A stretch of 64,000 nucleotides of DNA from Mycolicibacterium fortuitum subsp. fortuitum (GTDB taxonomy: Bacteria > Actinomycetota > Actinomycetes > Mycobacteriales > Mycobacteriaceae): assembly GCF_022179545.1 (NCBI RefSeq), contig NZ_AP025518.1, positions 744,001-808,000 of the forward strand, given 5' to 3'. Numbering within the stretch: the first letter of the stretch is position 1; each line of letters begins with the position of its first letter. Positions 44,427 through 52,656 of the stretch are shown here, piece by piece. The position numbers and the translations under genes are program-made. The notes under the pieces were generated by a model. That model searched no databases, had not been told where the DNA came from, and saw only the letters and a list, made by a program, of their open reading frames with translations.

Positions 44427-45593
44427 ATGGCCCAACGCGAGTGGGTCGAGAAGGACTTCTACAAAGAACTCGGCGTCTCCTCTGACGCCAGCGCCGACGA
44501 GATCAAGAAGGCCTACCGGAAACTGGCCTCCGAACTGCACCCCGACCGCAATCCCGATGCGGGAGCGGCGGAGCGGTTCAAGGCGGTTTCCGAGGCGAAC
44601 AGCGTCCTGTCGGACCCCGCTAAGCGCAAGGAGTATGACGAGACCCGTCGGTTGTTCGCCGGCGGTGGCCGTCGGTTCAACCCGGGCGGGAATTTCAGTG
44701 GTGGATTCGGTTCCGACGGAGCCGAATTCAACCTGGGCGACCTGTTCGACGCTGCCGGCCAGAGCGGCGGCGCCAATATCGGTGACCTCTTCGGCGGGCT
44801 GTTCGGGCGGGGCGCACAACCCCGCCCGAGCCGGCCCCGCCGGGGCAACGACCTGGAAACCGAAACCGAGCTGTCCTTCTTGGAAGCCACCAAGGGCGTG
44901 GCCATGCCGCTACGGCTGACCAGCCCGGCCCCCTGCACCAACTGTCACGGCAGCGGTGCCCGGCCGGGAACCAGCCCCAAGGTGTGCCCGAACTGCAACG
45001 GCTCGGGTGTGGTCAACCGCAACCAGGGAGCGTTCGGATTCTCCGAGCCCTGCACCGAATGCCGGGGCAGTGGCTCGATCATCGAGCATCCCTGCGAGGA
45101 ATGCCATGGCACCGGCGTCACCACCCGGACCCGCACCATCAACGTGCGGATCCCGCCGGGTGTCGAGGACGGTCAGCGTATTCGGCTGGCCGGCCAGGGC
45201 GAGGCCGGGCTGAGAGGTGCGCCCTCGGGCGACCTCTACGTCACCGTGCACGTGCGTCCGGACAAGGTGTTCGGGCGTGACGGCGACGACCTGACCGTAA
45301 GCGTTCCGGTCAGCTTCCACGAATTGGCTCTGGGCACAACGCTTTCCGTTCCCACCCTGGACGGCAAGGTCGGGGTGCGGGTGCCCAAGGGCACCTCCGA
45401 CGGCCGGATCCTGCGGGTGCGCGGTCGTGGGGTGCCCAAACGCTCCGGCGGCCACGGTGACCTACTGGTCACGGTGAAGGTCGCCGTGCCGCCGAACCTG
45501 GAAGGTGAAGCGGCCGAGGCGCTGGAGGCCTATGCGAAAGCCGAACGGGCCAGCGGGTTCGATCCGCGGGCCGGATGGGCAGGCAACATATGA
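44427..45593 (+). CDS. dnaJ1: Co-chaperone DnaJ1
   Basis: The 388-residue product has a J domain with HPD at residues 38-40, a Gly/Phe-rich region, a zinc-binding domain with four CxxCxGxG repeats (CTNCHGSG near 170, [24 protein letters not shown] near 223), and the C-terminal substrate-binding part. Membership of the dnaK-grpE-dnaJ-hspR operon identifies it as DnaJ1. Its stop overlaps the hspR start (ATGA). Confidence 0.95.
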   Translation: MAQREWVEKDFYKELGVSSDASADEIKKAYRKLASELHPDRNPDAGAAERFKAVSEANSVLSDPAKRKEYDETRRLFAGGGRRFNPGGNFSGGFGSDGAEFNLGDLFDAAGQSGGANIGDLFGGLFGRGAQPRPSRPRRGNDLETETELSFLEATKGVAMPLRLTSPAPCTNCHGSGARPGTSPKVCPNCNGSGVVNRNQGAFGFSEPCTECRGSGSIIEHPCEECHGTGVTTRTRTINVRIPPGVEDGQRIRLAGQGEAGLRGAPSGDLYVTVHVRPDKVFGRDGDDLTVSVPVSFHELALGTTLSVPTLDGKVGVRVPKGTSDGRILRVRGRGVPKRSGGHGDLLVTVKVAVPPNLEGEAAEALEAYAKAERASGFDPRAGWAGNI

Positions 45594-45973
45594 GCCAGCG
45601 CAAAGAGGAAGCTCGCACGTTTTTGATCTCGGTGGCCGCCGAGCTGGCCGGTATGCACGCGCAGACCCTGCGCACATACGACCGGCTCGGCCTGGTGAGC
45701 CCGCAGCGCAGTTCCGGCGGCGGGCGTCGCTACTCCGAACGTGACGTCGACCTGCTCCGTGAGGTGCAGCGGCTGTCACAGGACGAGGGTGTCAACCTGG
45801 CCGGGATCAAGCGCATCATCGAGCTGACCAACCAGGTTGATGCACTGCGAACCCGGGTTTCGGAGTTGACCCAGCAGGTCGAACAACTCAGAGATCAGCG
45901 TCGCGACGTGTCGGCGGCGTCCAAGGCGGTCGTGCTGTGGCAGCCGCGACAGCCTCGCCGCGGCGCGCGCTAG
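45590..45973 (+). CDS. hspR: MerR-family heat-shock repressor HspR
   Basis: The 127-residue product has a MerR-type winged HTH ([20 protein letters not shown], then [22 protein letters not shown]), a coiled coil (about 80-100) and a short C-terminal tail ([14 protein letters not shown]). HspR represses its own operon and clpB by binding HAIR sites, with DnaK as co-repressor; HAIR sites are present upstream of both. It overlaps the convergent epimerase gene by four bases. Confidence 0.95.
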   Translation: MSQRKEEARTFLISVAAELAGMHAQTLRTYDRLGLVSPQRSSGGGRRYSERDVDLLREVQRLSQDEGVNLAGIKRIIELTNQVDALRTRVSELTQQVEQLRDQRRDVSAASKAVVLWQPRQPRRGAR

Positions 45974-46872
45974 CCGACCCTGATCGAAAAGGTGGCCGTC
46001 TCCGGACTTCCGGGGGCGGCCATTTTGTAATCTCCGCGCCGCAACGCGTCGGTCGGTGCGGTCATCGGCTCGATGCCCACCAGACTGTCGCCGGCCGGCG
46101 CGAACAACTGCGCGGCGCCGTAGCCCCGGCAGAAGGTGACCTCCACCCGGTGGTCTCCACCGGAGAGCACGAACACCGCCCCCTCGTCGACGTCGTCGAA
46201 TCCGTCGTCGAGTTCGGTGGTGCTCAGTCGCCTCGTCACGCCCGCCCACTCCTCGGATTCGCCGGTGGGCAGGCCCCGGTCGTCCACGAACACATGCCGC
46301 ATGGCCGGGGTCTGCAGTTGCCAATCTGCCCGCGGCACACCGGGAATCGTGGCGTAGGGATGGTAGCCGTAGCACAGCGGCACCGACCGATCCGCGGTAG
46401 GCGTCACCGTGGTCGCGACGGTGAGCGTCCGCTCGGCCAGCGTCACCGACACCGTGAGACGGTGCGGGAACGGGAACGACGCGAGCAGTGCCGGCTGCGC
46501 GGCCCAGTCGAGCGATGCCACCAATGTGTTCGCGGTTTGGTCACCCACCTCCCAGCCGGGATTGGCGGCGAGCACACCGTGGATCGGCGCCCCGTGGGCG
46601 TCACCCCGTACGCCGTTCGCTCCCGGCACCACGTCCACTACCGTGTCCCCGACGCGGTATTGGTTGGCGCTCAAGCGGTTTGCCCACGGATAGAGAATCG
46701 GGATGCCCATCGTCTTGCCGTCGGAGATGTAGGCCTGCAACCCGCGTCGCTGGCCCAGATACTCGACCCCGTCATCGGCGAGCGACGTACAGATCATCCC
46801 CGCGCCGGGCACGTAGGTGGCCGTCAGTGACGACGACGGGTCAGACAAGGTGACTGGTTGAACCTCGGCCAT
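45970..46872 (-). CDS. Aldose 1-epimerase family protein
   Basis: The 300-residue product has the galactose mutarotase landmarks: NRL near residue 65 (PWANRLSANQYRVG), DAHGAPIHG with a His, YGYHPYA with the second His, and GIEPMT carrying the catalytic Glu. It probably interconverts sugar anomers. It is convergent with hspR and its 3' end contains the hairpin that may end the dnaK operon transcript. Confidence 0.82.
   Translation of the reverse strand: MAEVQPVTLSDPSSSLTATYVPGAGMICTSLADDGVEYLGQRRGLQAYISDGKTMGIPILYPWANRLSANQYRVGDTVVDVVPGANGVRGDAHGAPIHGVLAANPGWEVGDQTANTLVASLDWAAQPALLASFPFPHRLTVSVTLAERTLTVATTVTPTADRSVPLCYGYHPYATIPGVPRADWQLQTPAMRHVFVDDRGLPTGESEEWAGVTRRLSTTELDDGFDDVDEGAVFVLSGGDHRVEVTFCRGYGAAQLFAPAGDSLVGIEPMTAPTDALRRGDYKMAAPGSPETATFSIRVG
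45989..46027 (+). terminator. Putative terminator of the dnaK operon, inside the epimerase 3' end
   Basis: TGGCCG and CGGCCA (45993-45998 and 46017-46022), with inner CCGG/CCGG pairing, form a long GC stem followed by TTTT. It lies 20 bp after the hspR stop, within the last codons of the convergent epimerase gene. Confidence 0.6.
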
Positions 46873-46891
46873 GGCGCCAGTCTGGCACGCG

Positions 46892-48058
46892 TCAGCGCGT
46901 CAACGGGTCGTGCTGGATGCGCTCGGCCGGCGCTCCACGTTCCACCAGCGCGGCTTTCGTCGCGGTCACCATGTCCGGACCACCACAGATGAGGATCTGC
47001 CGGTCACCCCAGTTGCCGTATCGCGTCACCACCTCGGCCAGCGTGCCGGTCTGACGCACGTGCAGTCCGCGGGGCGGCTGGACGTCGGGATACTGGCCGG
47101 CCCACGGCGGGTCGGTGCTGTACTCGGACACCGGGGTCACCGACAGCCAGGGGTTGGTGGAGGCGATGTGCCACAGGGTCTTCAGGTCGTACAGCTCGCA
47201 CGGATAGCGGCCGCCGAAGAACAGGTGCACCCGCGGGTTCTCCCCGTGCAACGTCATGTCCATGATGATGTTTCGCAGCGGCGCCAGGCCTGTGCTCCCG
47301 GCCACCATCAGCACATCCTCGCCGTCGCGGTCGACATGCAGGCCGCCGTGCGGGCTGGACATCCGCCAGCGATCACCGATCTTGGTCTCGGCGACAATGG
47401 CGGTGCTGACCATGCCGCCGGTGACCGACCTGACGTGGAACTCGATGGCCCCCGACCGATCGGACGGAATGGCCGGGCTCAGGTAGCGCCAGCGCCGCGG
47501 CCACTGAGGCACCTGGACGGTGACGTACTGGCCCGGGTGGTAGAACAGCGGCTGATCGAGCTGTAGCCGGATCACCGAGACGTCGCGGGTGACGCGATGG
47601 TGTTCGATCACGGTGCCGTCGCAGTACGCGGGGGAGTCCTCGGCGTCGGCTGCCCCGCGCATCACGCCGATGACCAGTGCCACCGCGTCGTGCGTGGCCT
47701 CGGCCAGCGCGTCGTCCCAATCGTCCTGAAGGTGGTCTCGCAGCGTGTTGTACAGCGCTTCCTGCATCGAGTCGTAATGACTCTGCACCACGCCGTACTT
47801 GCGATGATCTCTGCCGAGCTGGGCCAGGAATGCCACCGGCTCCTCGGCGCGTTGGGCGATCAATTCCCCGAACAGCCAGGTCAACGCGCTGGCAAAGACC
47901 TTGCGTTGGCTGTCCATGTCGGGGGGAAACAGATCGCGGGCCGAGAGGTCGGTGGCGAACCAGCGGGTGTAGAAGTCGCGGATCAGCGGCTCCGAGCCCT
48001 GTTTGGGGTCGACAGCGTTCTGCAGTGTCTGCAGTGCTTGGCGGTCATCGAGTCCCAC
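46892..48058 (-). CDS. Type II flavohemoglobin-like protein (Rv0385-like)
   Basis: The 388-residue product has a globin domain (about 1-135) whose proximal His lies in GRDHRKYGVVQSHYD, an FAD-binding barrel (HPGQYVTVQVPQW, RYLSPAIP) and an NAD-binding part (MVAGSTGLAPLRNII, ILICGGPDM). The layout fits the mycobacterial type II flavohemoglobins represented by Rv0385, which differ from classic NO dioxygenases and have been linked to lactate oxidation. It starts with a GTG, overlapping the stop of the upstream membrane protein gene by 14 bp. Confidence 0.82.
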   Translation of the reverse strand: MGLDDRQALQTLQNAVDPKQGSEPLIRDFYTRWFATDLSARDLFPPDMDSQRKVFASALTWLFGELIAQRAEEPVAFLAQLGRDHRKYGVVQSHYDSMQEALYNTLRDHLQDDWDDALAEATHDAVALVIGVMRGAADAEDSPAYCDGTVIEHHRVTRDVSVIRLQLDQPLFYHPGQYVTVQVPQWPRRWRYLSPAIPSDRSGAIEFHVRSVTGGMVSTAIVAETKIGDRWRMSSPHGGLHVDRDGEDVLMVAGSTGLAPLRNIIMDMTLHGENPRVHLFFGGRYPCELYDLKTLWHIASTNPWLSVTPVSEYSTDPPWAGQYPDVQPPRGLHVRQTGTLAEVVTRYGNWGDRQILICGGPDMVTATKAALVERGAPAERIQHDPLTR

Positions 48059-49076
48059 GCAGCTGCATCTTAGGCGCGGTGCGCGCCGGCCGCCGCAATG
48101 CCGCCATGATCACCAGCGCCAGGCCGACGATAACCCAGCAACTGAGCACGATGATCGCGGTGTCGGCTCCGGCTCCGTTGAAGTAGGCCGTGGACCGCAG
48201 CAGGGTGGCAGTGGCTCCTTGGGGCAGCAGCTGGCCGAGCTGACCCCAGCCGGCCGGCAGCATCTCCGGTGCGGCCGTCAGCCCGGACAGCGGATTACCC
48301 AGGAGCAGGGCCAGCGCCGCGCCGACGGCCAGGCCGACCTTGCCGAACAGCGACCCGAGGCCGAGCATGAGCAAGCCGGCGGCGGCGATGCCCAGCGTCA
48401 GGCCTGCGGCGACTCCCCACAGATTCGAGTCGATCGAGCCGAACACGTACCGGAGCAGAGCCGCCACCGTGATACCCGCGAGTGCCGAGAACGCGATGGC
48501 GGCGGTCAGACGGGTCCACACTTCGCGCCGCAACGCCAGCACCAGCGCTGCCGCGGGCAGGATGCCGGCCAAGGTGATCGGCAGGGCCGACGCGGCCAGG
48601 CCGGTGCCGCGGGGATCCTGCGTGGTGGGCGGGGCCAGGTCCTCCGTATGCAAGGGCATGCCGGAGTGTGCTGCGACGCCGTTGCCGATCTGGGTGAGCA
48701 GCTGTGCAACGGCGGGGCTACCGCCGGTGGCGGTCAGCAGGGTGGGGCCCTGCGGCCCGAAGGCGATGCCGCCGTAGACATTCCGATGAAGAATCGCCTC
48801 ACGTAGGGCGTTCTCGCCGGGGTAATAGGTGACCGAGAAGGCACCGGGGGCCTGCTGCTCGAGCCGCTCGGCGATCTGGCTCGTGGCGGCCTGGGGTCCC
48901 GCGACGCCGACCGGTACGTCGTGGGGTTTGGAGCGTGATGCGGGAAGCGCGAAAGCGATCGCCACGATCGCGATCGCGGCGGTCAGCGCGACGACGATGC
49001 CGGCTGCTCGCAGCGCGGCGGGCGGTTCGTGTACCGGTGCGGCGTGATGGGGCGTAGAGGCCTGGGTCGAGAGCAT
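48045..49076 (-). CDS. ABC-2/DUF3533-like membrane protein
   Basis: The 343-residue product has one N-terminal helix (about 22-45), a large extracytoplasmic loop (about 46-160, with QAATSQIAERLEQQAPGAFS), and five or six C-terminal helices. This topology resembles DUF3533/YhgE-like and ABC-2 permeases. No ATPase gene is adjacent. It is divergent from a TetR gene and coupled to the flavohemoglobin gene. Export of a small hydrophobic compound is a guess based on the regulator type. Confidence 0.65.
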   Translation of the reverse strand: MLSTQASTPHHAAPVHEPPAALRAAGIVVALTAAIAIVAIAFALPASRSKPHDVPVGVAGPQAATSQIAERLEQQAPGAFSVTYYPGENALREAILHRNVYGGIAFGPQGPTLLTATGGSPAVAQLLTQIGNGVAAHSGMPLHTEDLAPPTTQDPRGTGLAASALPITLAGILPAAALVLALRREVWTRLTAAIAFSALAGITVAALLRYVFGSIDSNLWGVAAGLTLGIAAAGLLMLGLGSLFGKVGLAVGAALALLLGNPLSGLTAAPEMLPAGWGQLGQLLPQGATATLLRSTAYFNGAGADTAIIVLSCWVIVGLALVIMAALRRPARTAPKMQLRGTR

Positions 49077-49140
49077 GTTCCCTCTTTTCATCCGACGTTG
49101 AATTAATCGGTTGAAGCGAGGGTATGCCCTGTTGAGCTAG

Positions 49141-49160
49141 ATTTCAACAGCCATTGAAAT
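49141..49160. promoter_or_regulatory. TetR operator candidate ATTTCAA-N6-TTGAAAT
   Basis: A perfect 7-6-7 inverted repeat lies 14 bp before the TetR start codon and 64 bp from the divergent membrane protein start. It is placed to control both directions. Confidence 0.7.
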
Positions 49161-49174
49161 GATAGTGTCGACGT

Positions 49175-49804
49175 ATGGCTTCACCAGGGGAAACGACGAA
49201 GCGGCGCGGCCGTCGCCAAGGTGACCCGGTGTCGCGCGACGCGGTGCTGGCAGCGGCCAAACAGCGGTTCGCCGCCGAAGGGTACGAGAAGACGACGCTG
49301 CGGGCCGTCGCCTCGGACGCGCACGTCGACGCCTCGATGGTGCTCTACCTGTTCGGGTCGAAGGCCGACCTGTTCCGGGAGTCGCTGCGGCTGATCCTCG
49401 ACCCCGACGTGTTGGTCGCCGCGCTGGACGGGCCGGCCGAGTCCATCGGTGAACGCATGGTGCGCGTCTATCTGAAGATGTGGGAATCTCCCGACACTGC
49501 GCCCAGCATGCGGGTGATGCTGCAGTCCGCCACCTCGAATTCCGATGCGCACGACGCGTTCCGGTCGTTCATGCAGGAGTACGTACTCGCCGCGGTCTCA
49601 GGCGTGCTCGGTGGTGGCGAGCAGGCCCGGCTGCGGGCCATGCTCGCCGCGTCAAGCCTGGTCGGTACCGCGATGCTGCGCTACGTGATGGCGGTGCCGC
49701 CGTTGGCGACGCTCGACGGTGAAGACGTGGTTCGGCTGCTCGCGCCGACCGTGACCCGCTACCTCACCGCCGATGCGGACGAGTTGGGGTTGCCGGATCT
49801 CTAG
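49175..49804 (+). CDS. TetR-family transcriptional regulator
   Basis: The 209-residue product has a TetR HTH near residues 15-65 (AAKQRFAAEGYEKTTLRAV and DAHVDASMVLYLFGSKADLF). The C-terminal part (RVMLQSATSNSDAHDAFRSF) resembles the TetR_C_17 type seen in efflux regulators. It is divergent from the ABC-2-like membrane protein and flavohemoglobin genes and probably controls them through the palindrome at 49141. Confidence 0.85.
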   Translation: MASPGETTKRRGRRQGDPVSRDAVLAAAKQRFAAEGYEKTTLRAVASDAHVDASMVLYLFGSKADLFRESLRLILDPDVLVAALDGPAESIGERMVRVYLKMWESPDTAPSMRVMLQSATSNSDAHDAFRSFMQEYVLAAVSGVLGGGEQARLRAMLAASSLVGTAMLRYVMAVPPLATLDGEDVVRLLAPTVTRYLTADADELGLPDL

Positions 49805-49834
49805 GCGGGCCAACGTGATTCATGATCGCGGAGT

Positions 49835-50641
49835 TCATCGGGACCAGCGTGACAGCGGGGCTACCGAGCTGAGGTTGTCGTACAGGAAGTGCGCGAACGT
49901 GACGGCCAGGATCAGGCCGGACATCGGCGGGGAAGTGGGGCATGCGCAATCGAGTCGGTAGTCGAAGGTCGCCTTCGTGAGCGCGCGCGTAAGCCTCGAT
50001 TGGTTGGGTTGACTGCGTACTCGTGCAACCTCGGCACCGCCGGCGTCGTTGATCGGGACGTCGAGTTCCAACGCGGTGAACGGGGGAATATGGGTCCGTA
50101 TTTTGCTGGTACCCATCGCTTGATCCTCACACTCCAGGTCGACGGACATCCAGGGAGTTCGAAAGTACTGCCAGTACGAGTTCGTCTGGCGGAGGCATCC
50201 GAGTTCGTTGCCCGCCGGGTCGTGAACCTGCAGGCAGTGACGGGCAAACGAGGTGCGGCCGGTAGATCGAGTGAACCGCAATAGCTGGATTCCGTTGGGC
50301 CGAACCACCTCGAACTCGAGCTTGCACACTGCCGCAGCCCCGAACGGGAATTCTCCCAGCGGTTGGATCAGCGCCAGTGGTTGTCCTTGCCGGTTGGTTA
50401 TCGAACAACGGACATCGGAGCCGAAACCGCTGCGGATCGGTCGCAGGAACAGGGTGGGTTCCCCGAACGGGTACCCGTCTGCCGACACCGGCGGGGTAGG
50501 GAACGGCGTCGAGGACACCGGCTGGGCCGTGTGGTTGGTCCATTGTCGACCGTCGAAATACCGAATCTGTTGGGGATTCCAGGGATTGGTGAGCCAGCTG
50601 GGCGGCCCGGGTCGAGGAATGTCGATAATTCGGCCCTCCAT
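49835..50641 (-). CDS. DUF2510 plus scramblase/LURP-like protein, copy 1
   Basis: The 268-residue product starts at the ATG at 50641 (MEGRIIDIPRPGPPSWLTNP). A DUF2510 motif follows (PWNPQQIRYFDGRQWTNHT, residues about 20-40), then a beta-rich domain with the scramblase/LURP-like order: SITNRQGQPLA, VRPNGIQLLRF, VHDPAGNELGCL, DVPINDAGGAEVARV. A hydrophobic C-terminal segment (MSGLILAVTFAHFLYDN) ends it. Copy 2 at 51116-51898 is a paralog. The frame is open further upstream, but that part is a remnant of a CYTH gene. Confidence 0.65.
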   Translation of the reverse strand: MEGRIIDIPRPGPPSWLTNPWNPQQIRYFDGRQWTNHTAQPVSSTPFPTPPVSADGYPFGEPTLFLRPIRSGFGSDVRCSITNRQGQPLALIQPLGEFPFGAAAVCKLEFEVVRPNGIQLLRFTRSTGRTSFARHCLQVHDPAGNELGCLRQTNSYWQYFRTPWMSVDLECEDQAMGTSKIRTHIPPFTALELDVPINDAGGAEVARVRSQPNQSRLTRALTKATFDYRLDCACPTSPPMSGLILAVTFAHFLYDNLSSVAPLSRWSR

Positions 50642-50740
50642 GTCTGCCAAGGTCGGCGGCTCACTGCCAGTTACCACTGAAACGTAGAACGACGGAACGG
50701 CCAGGTCGACCACGGGCGCGCCGACACGGAGGCGGTGACA
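50642..50740 (-). pseudogene. Remnant of a CYTH-domain gene fused to the start of copy 1
   Basis: Read on the minus strand, it encodes GAPVVDLAVPSFYVSVV, matching GGPVVDLAIPSFCVSEV in the CYTH gene at 51996-52619. About 50 bp are also nearly identical at the DNA level (for example GTGGTCGACCT). The remnant stays in frame with copy 1, so a start at 50713 would give a fused N-terminus. Confidence 0.7.
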
Positions 50741-50814
50741 AGGATTCGTTGACTATGTCCCTCGGTGCGCATGCCGCGGCAGGGCCTGCGCCCGGAGGCG
50801 GGAAATTGACGCCG

Positions 50815-51051
50815 TCAATGCTCCTCGCTGGAATGCCGTGCGATGAGCGCGAGCTCGGCGTCAGAGGCCTGCTGAGGGGTCGCGAAGGGCATGTTGGTCG
50901 CGACGAAATTCCTGGCCTCCTTGGGATCCACCCCCTGCTCGACCATCATGTCAACTACTCCGGCGTGAACCACTGCCGTCGCTTTCGCGGCGGCAACTGC
51001 TGCCACGAATCGAATCTCGTCTGCCAATTGTCCCTCGGTCAACGTGGTCAC
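50815..51051 (-). CDS. Small helical protein, unknown
   Basis: The 78-residue product starts at a GTG (VTTLTEGQLADEIRFVAAVA). It is predicted to be mostly helical: AAKATAVVHAGVVDMMVEQG and then DPKEARNFVATNMPFATPQQ. The frame is open upstream to 51147, but that part is basic and lacks the helical pattern. No family is recognised. It lies between the two DUF2510 paralogs on the same strand. Confidence 0.5.
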   Translation of the reverse strand: MTTLTEGQLADEIRFVAAVAAAKATAVVHAGVVDMMVEQGVDPKEARNFVATNMPFATPQQASDAELALIARHSSEEH

Positions 51052-51115
51052 TCTCGGGTCCAAATGAATCTGTGCGCCGATTTCGATGCATCGCCATCGG
51101 ACCAGTACGTGCTGA

Positions 51116-51898
51116 TCAGTTGTCCCGCGACGGCCAGCGCGGTCCACCGAGCGGTCCGCCCATCTGGATCCGGTCGTACATGTAGTGGGCGAAGGCGGTA
51201 GCCAGCATCAGGGCCGGGAGTGGAAATGACGTTGGCTCGGAGCAATCCAAGATGTAGTCGTAGTGCGGATTGCGTGATCCCGTGTGTGGGTGCCACCGCC
51301 GATCGACGTGAGCAACCACAGTGCCGGCCGCATCGAGGATGGGTTCGTGCACCTTCTTGTCCATTTGCCAGATGGTGGTTCCAATGTTGGACTGCCCGAG
51401 ACGTTGTCCGCTGAACTCGAGGTCCATAGTCAAGGTGTAAATACGCCAGCGTGAACCACCTCGACGCAAACGTCCCAAGCCCTGCCCAGTGGGATCTTGC
51501 ACGTCGATGGTCTGTCCGCTGTATCCCCCCGAGCTGATGAAGTACAAGAGCGGAGCCCCGTCGGGACGGGTCATAACGAATGTTTGGCCGGCGCTCCCCC
51601 GCGTGAGCCAGCCGATCTTGGTCGTCGGATGAATCGTCCCGATCTGCTGGCCGCGCACGTTCTCAACCCCGCACACGATGCTGGCGTCGTATTCAGTCGC
51701 GATGGCCCGCAAGACCAGGAGCTGCTCCCCGAAGGGGTAGCCGGTATCCCAGGCGTAGTCCGAGGGCGCCACCGGGGCGGGTACGGGTGTGGTGTGGCTG
51801 GACCACTGTTGGCCGTCAAAGTAGCGCAGCTGCTGTGGGTTCCAAGGATCGGCGAACCAGCCCGACGGTCCGACCGGTGGAATGCTGTTGTCGATGAT
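51116..51898 (-). CDS. DUF2510 plus scramblase/LURP-like protein, copy 2, start codon unclear
   Basis: The encoded protein has the DUF2510 motif (GWFADPWNPQQLRYFDGQQW) and the same beta-rich domain as copy 1 (VENVRGQQIGTI, RPDGAPLLYF, VQDPTGQGLGRL, DAAGTVVAHV, FPLPALMLATAFAHYMYD). The DUF2510 part has no ATG, GTG or TTG in frame. Where copy 1 reads GGCAGACATGGAGGGCCGAA, this copy reads GGCAGCTGCGAAGGAGCCGA, so the ATG is gone. AAGGAG precedes ATC-ATC codons. The first usual start is a GTG at 51772, which omits DUF2510. Either a rare start is used or the N-terminus is lost. Confidence 0.6.
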   Translation of the reverse strand: MIDNSIPPVGPSGWFADPWNPQQLRYFDGQQWSSHTTPVPAPVAPSDYAWDTGYPFGEQLLVLRAIATEYDASIVCGVENVRGQQIGTIHPTTKIGWLTRGSAGQTFVMTRPDGAPLLYFISSGGYSGQTIDVQDPTGQGLGRLRRGGSRWRIYTLTMDLEFSGQRLGQSNIGTTIWQMDKKVHEPILDAAGTVVAHVDRRWHPHTGSRNPHYDYILDCSEPTSFPLPALMLATAFAHYMYDRIQMGGPLGGPRWPSRDN

Positions 51899-51995
51899 TC
51901 GGCTCCTTCGCAGCTGCCAAGATCGGCCGCACCCGGGTTGTCGATGCTATCCGGGGTGTGGATTCGCTTGCCGCAGAAGGTAGAAGGCCCGCTGC

Positions 51996-52619
51996 TCAGC
52001 TACCCTCGAACTGATTCCGCCCCAACGTATCCAGGAATGTTGGCCCGCGTCGGTCGAGCTCACCTCGGTACACGTCGGCCCATGTGCTGAACGGGTGATG
52101 TGCCAGATGCTCATTGCGGAACCGGTCGTCCTCGGACACCTCGGAAACGCAGAATGACGGAATGGCGAGGTCGACCACCGGCCCGCCGCGCTCGACCTCG
52201 GAGAGCAACAGTGGCGCGTTTCTGCCGAGGAACTGATCGATGATCCAGCCATCTTCGCCCAACCACATCGAATAGCGGACTTTCGCGACGACAAATTCGG
52301 ACCGGCGCACGATCTGGGCTGCGACCAACGGGTCGAGTTCACGCTCGGCCTCATATCGGGTGCCCCCGACCGCCGGCCCTTTCGCCGTCATCGTCCCGAT
52401 CGACTCGTCACCCAGTGCGTCGGCGAGTTCGGCGGCAGTGGTGCCCAATTCTGCCGGGGCGGGCCCCTGCACGCGGACGCGAACGGCATAGCCGTCGGCC
52501 GCGAACAGATACGCCTGGACGATCAGTGCTGGTGCGGGATCCGACGCTGCCACTGCGGGCAATTCGCGGACAAAGAACTTCCGCTCGAATTCGAAATCAC
52601 CGAAACCGGATTCGGACAT
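51996..52619 (-). CDS. CYTH-domain protein (triphosphate tunnel fold)
   Basis: The 207-residue product has the CYTH signature ExExK in FEFERKFFV near residue 8, then YAVRVRVQG, TAKGPAVGGTRYEAERELD, KVRYSMWLGEDGWIID and FLGRNAPLLLSEVE, as expected for the beta-tunnel with paired Arg/Lys and Glu lines. Members hydrolyse triphosphates or make cyclic nucleotides; the reaction of this one is unknown. It is the source of the remnant near 50700. Confidence 0.8.
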   Translation of the reverse strand: MSESGFGDFEFERKFFVRELPAVAASDPAPALIVQAYLFAADGYAVRVRVQGPAPAELGTTAAELADALGDESIGTMTAKGPAVGGTRYEAERELDPLVAAQIVRRSEFVVAKVRYSMWLGEDGWIIDQFLGRNAPLLLSEVERGGPVVDLAIPSFCVSEVSEDDRFRNEHLAHHPFSTWADVYRGELDRRGPTFLDTLGRNQFEGS

Positions 52620-52656
52620 GCGCACACCGTAGCCCGTCCTACGCCGAATACGTCGC

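Noticed and set aside
48003..48806. Plus-strand 267-codon frame opposite the ABC-2-like gene
   Set aside because: Antisense to a clear multi-helix membrane protein; Gln/Arg/Gly-rich with no motif.
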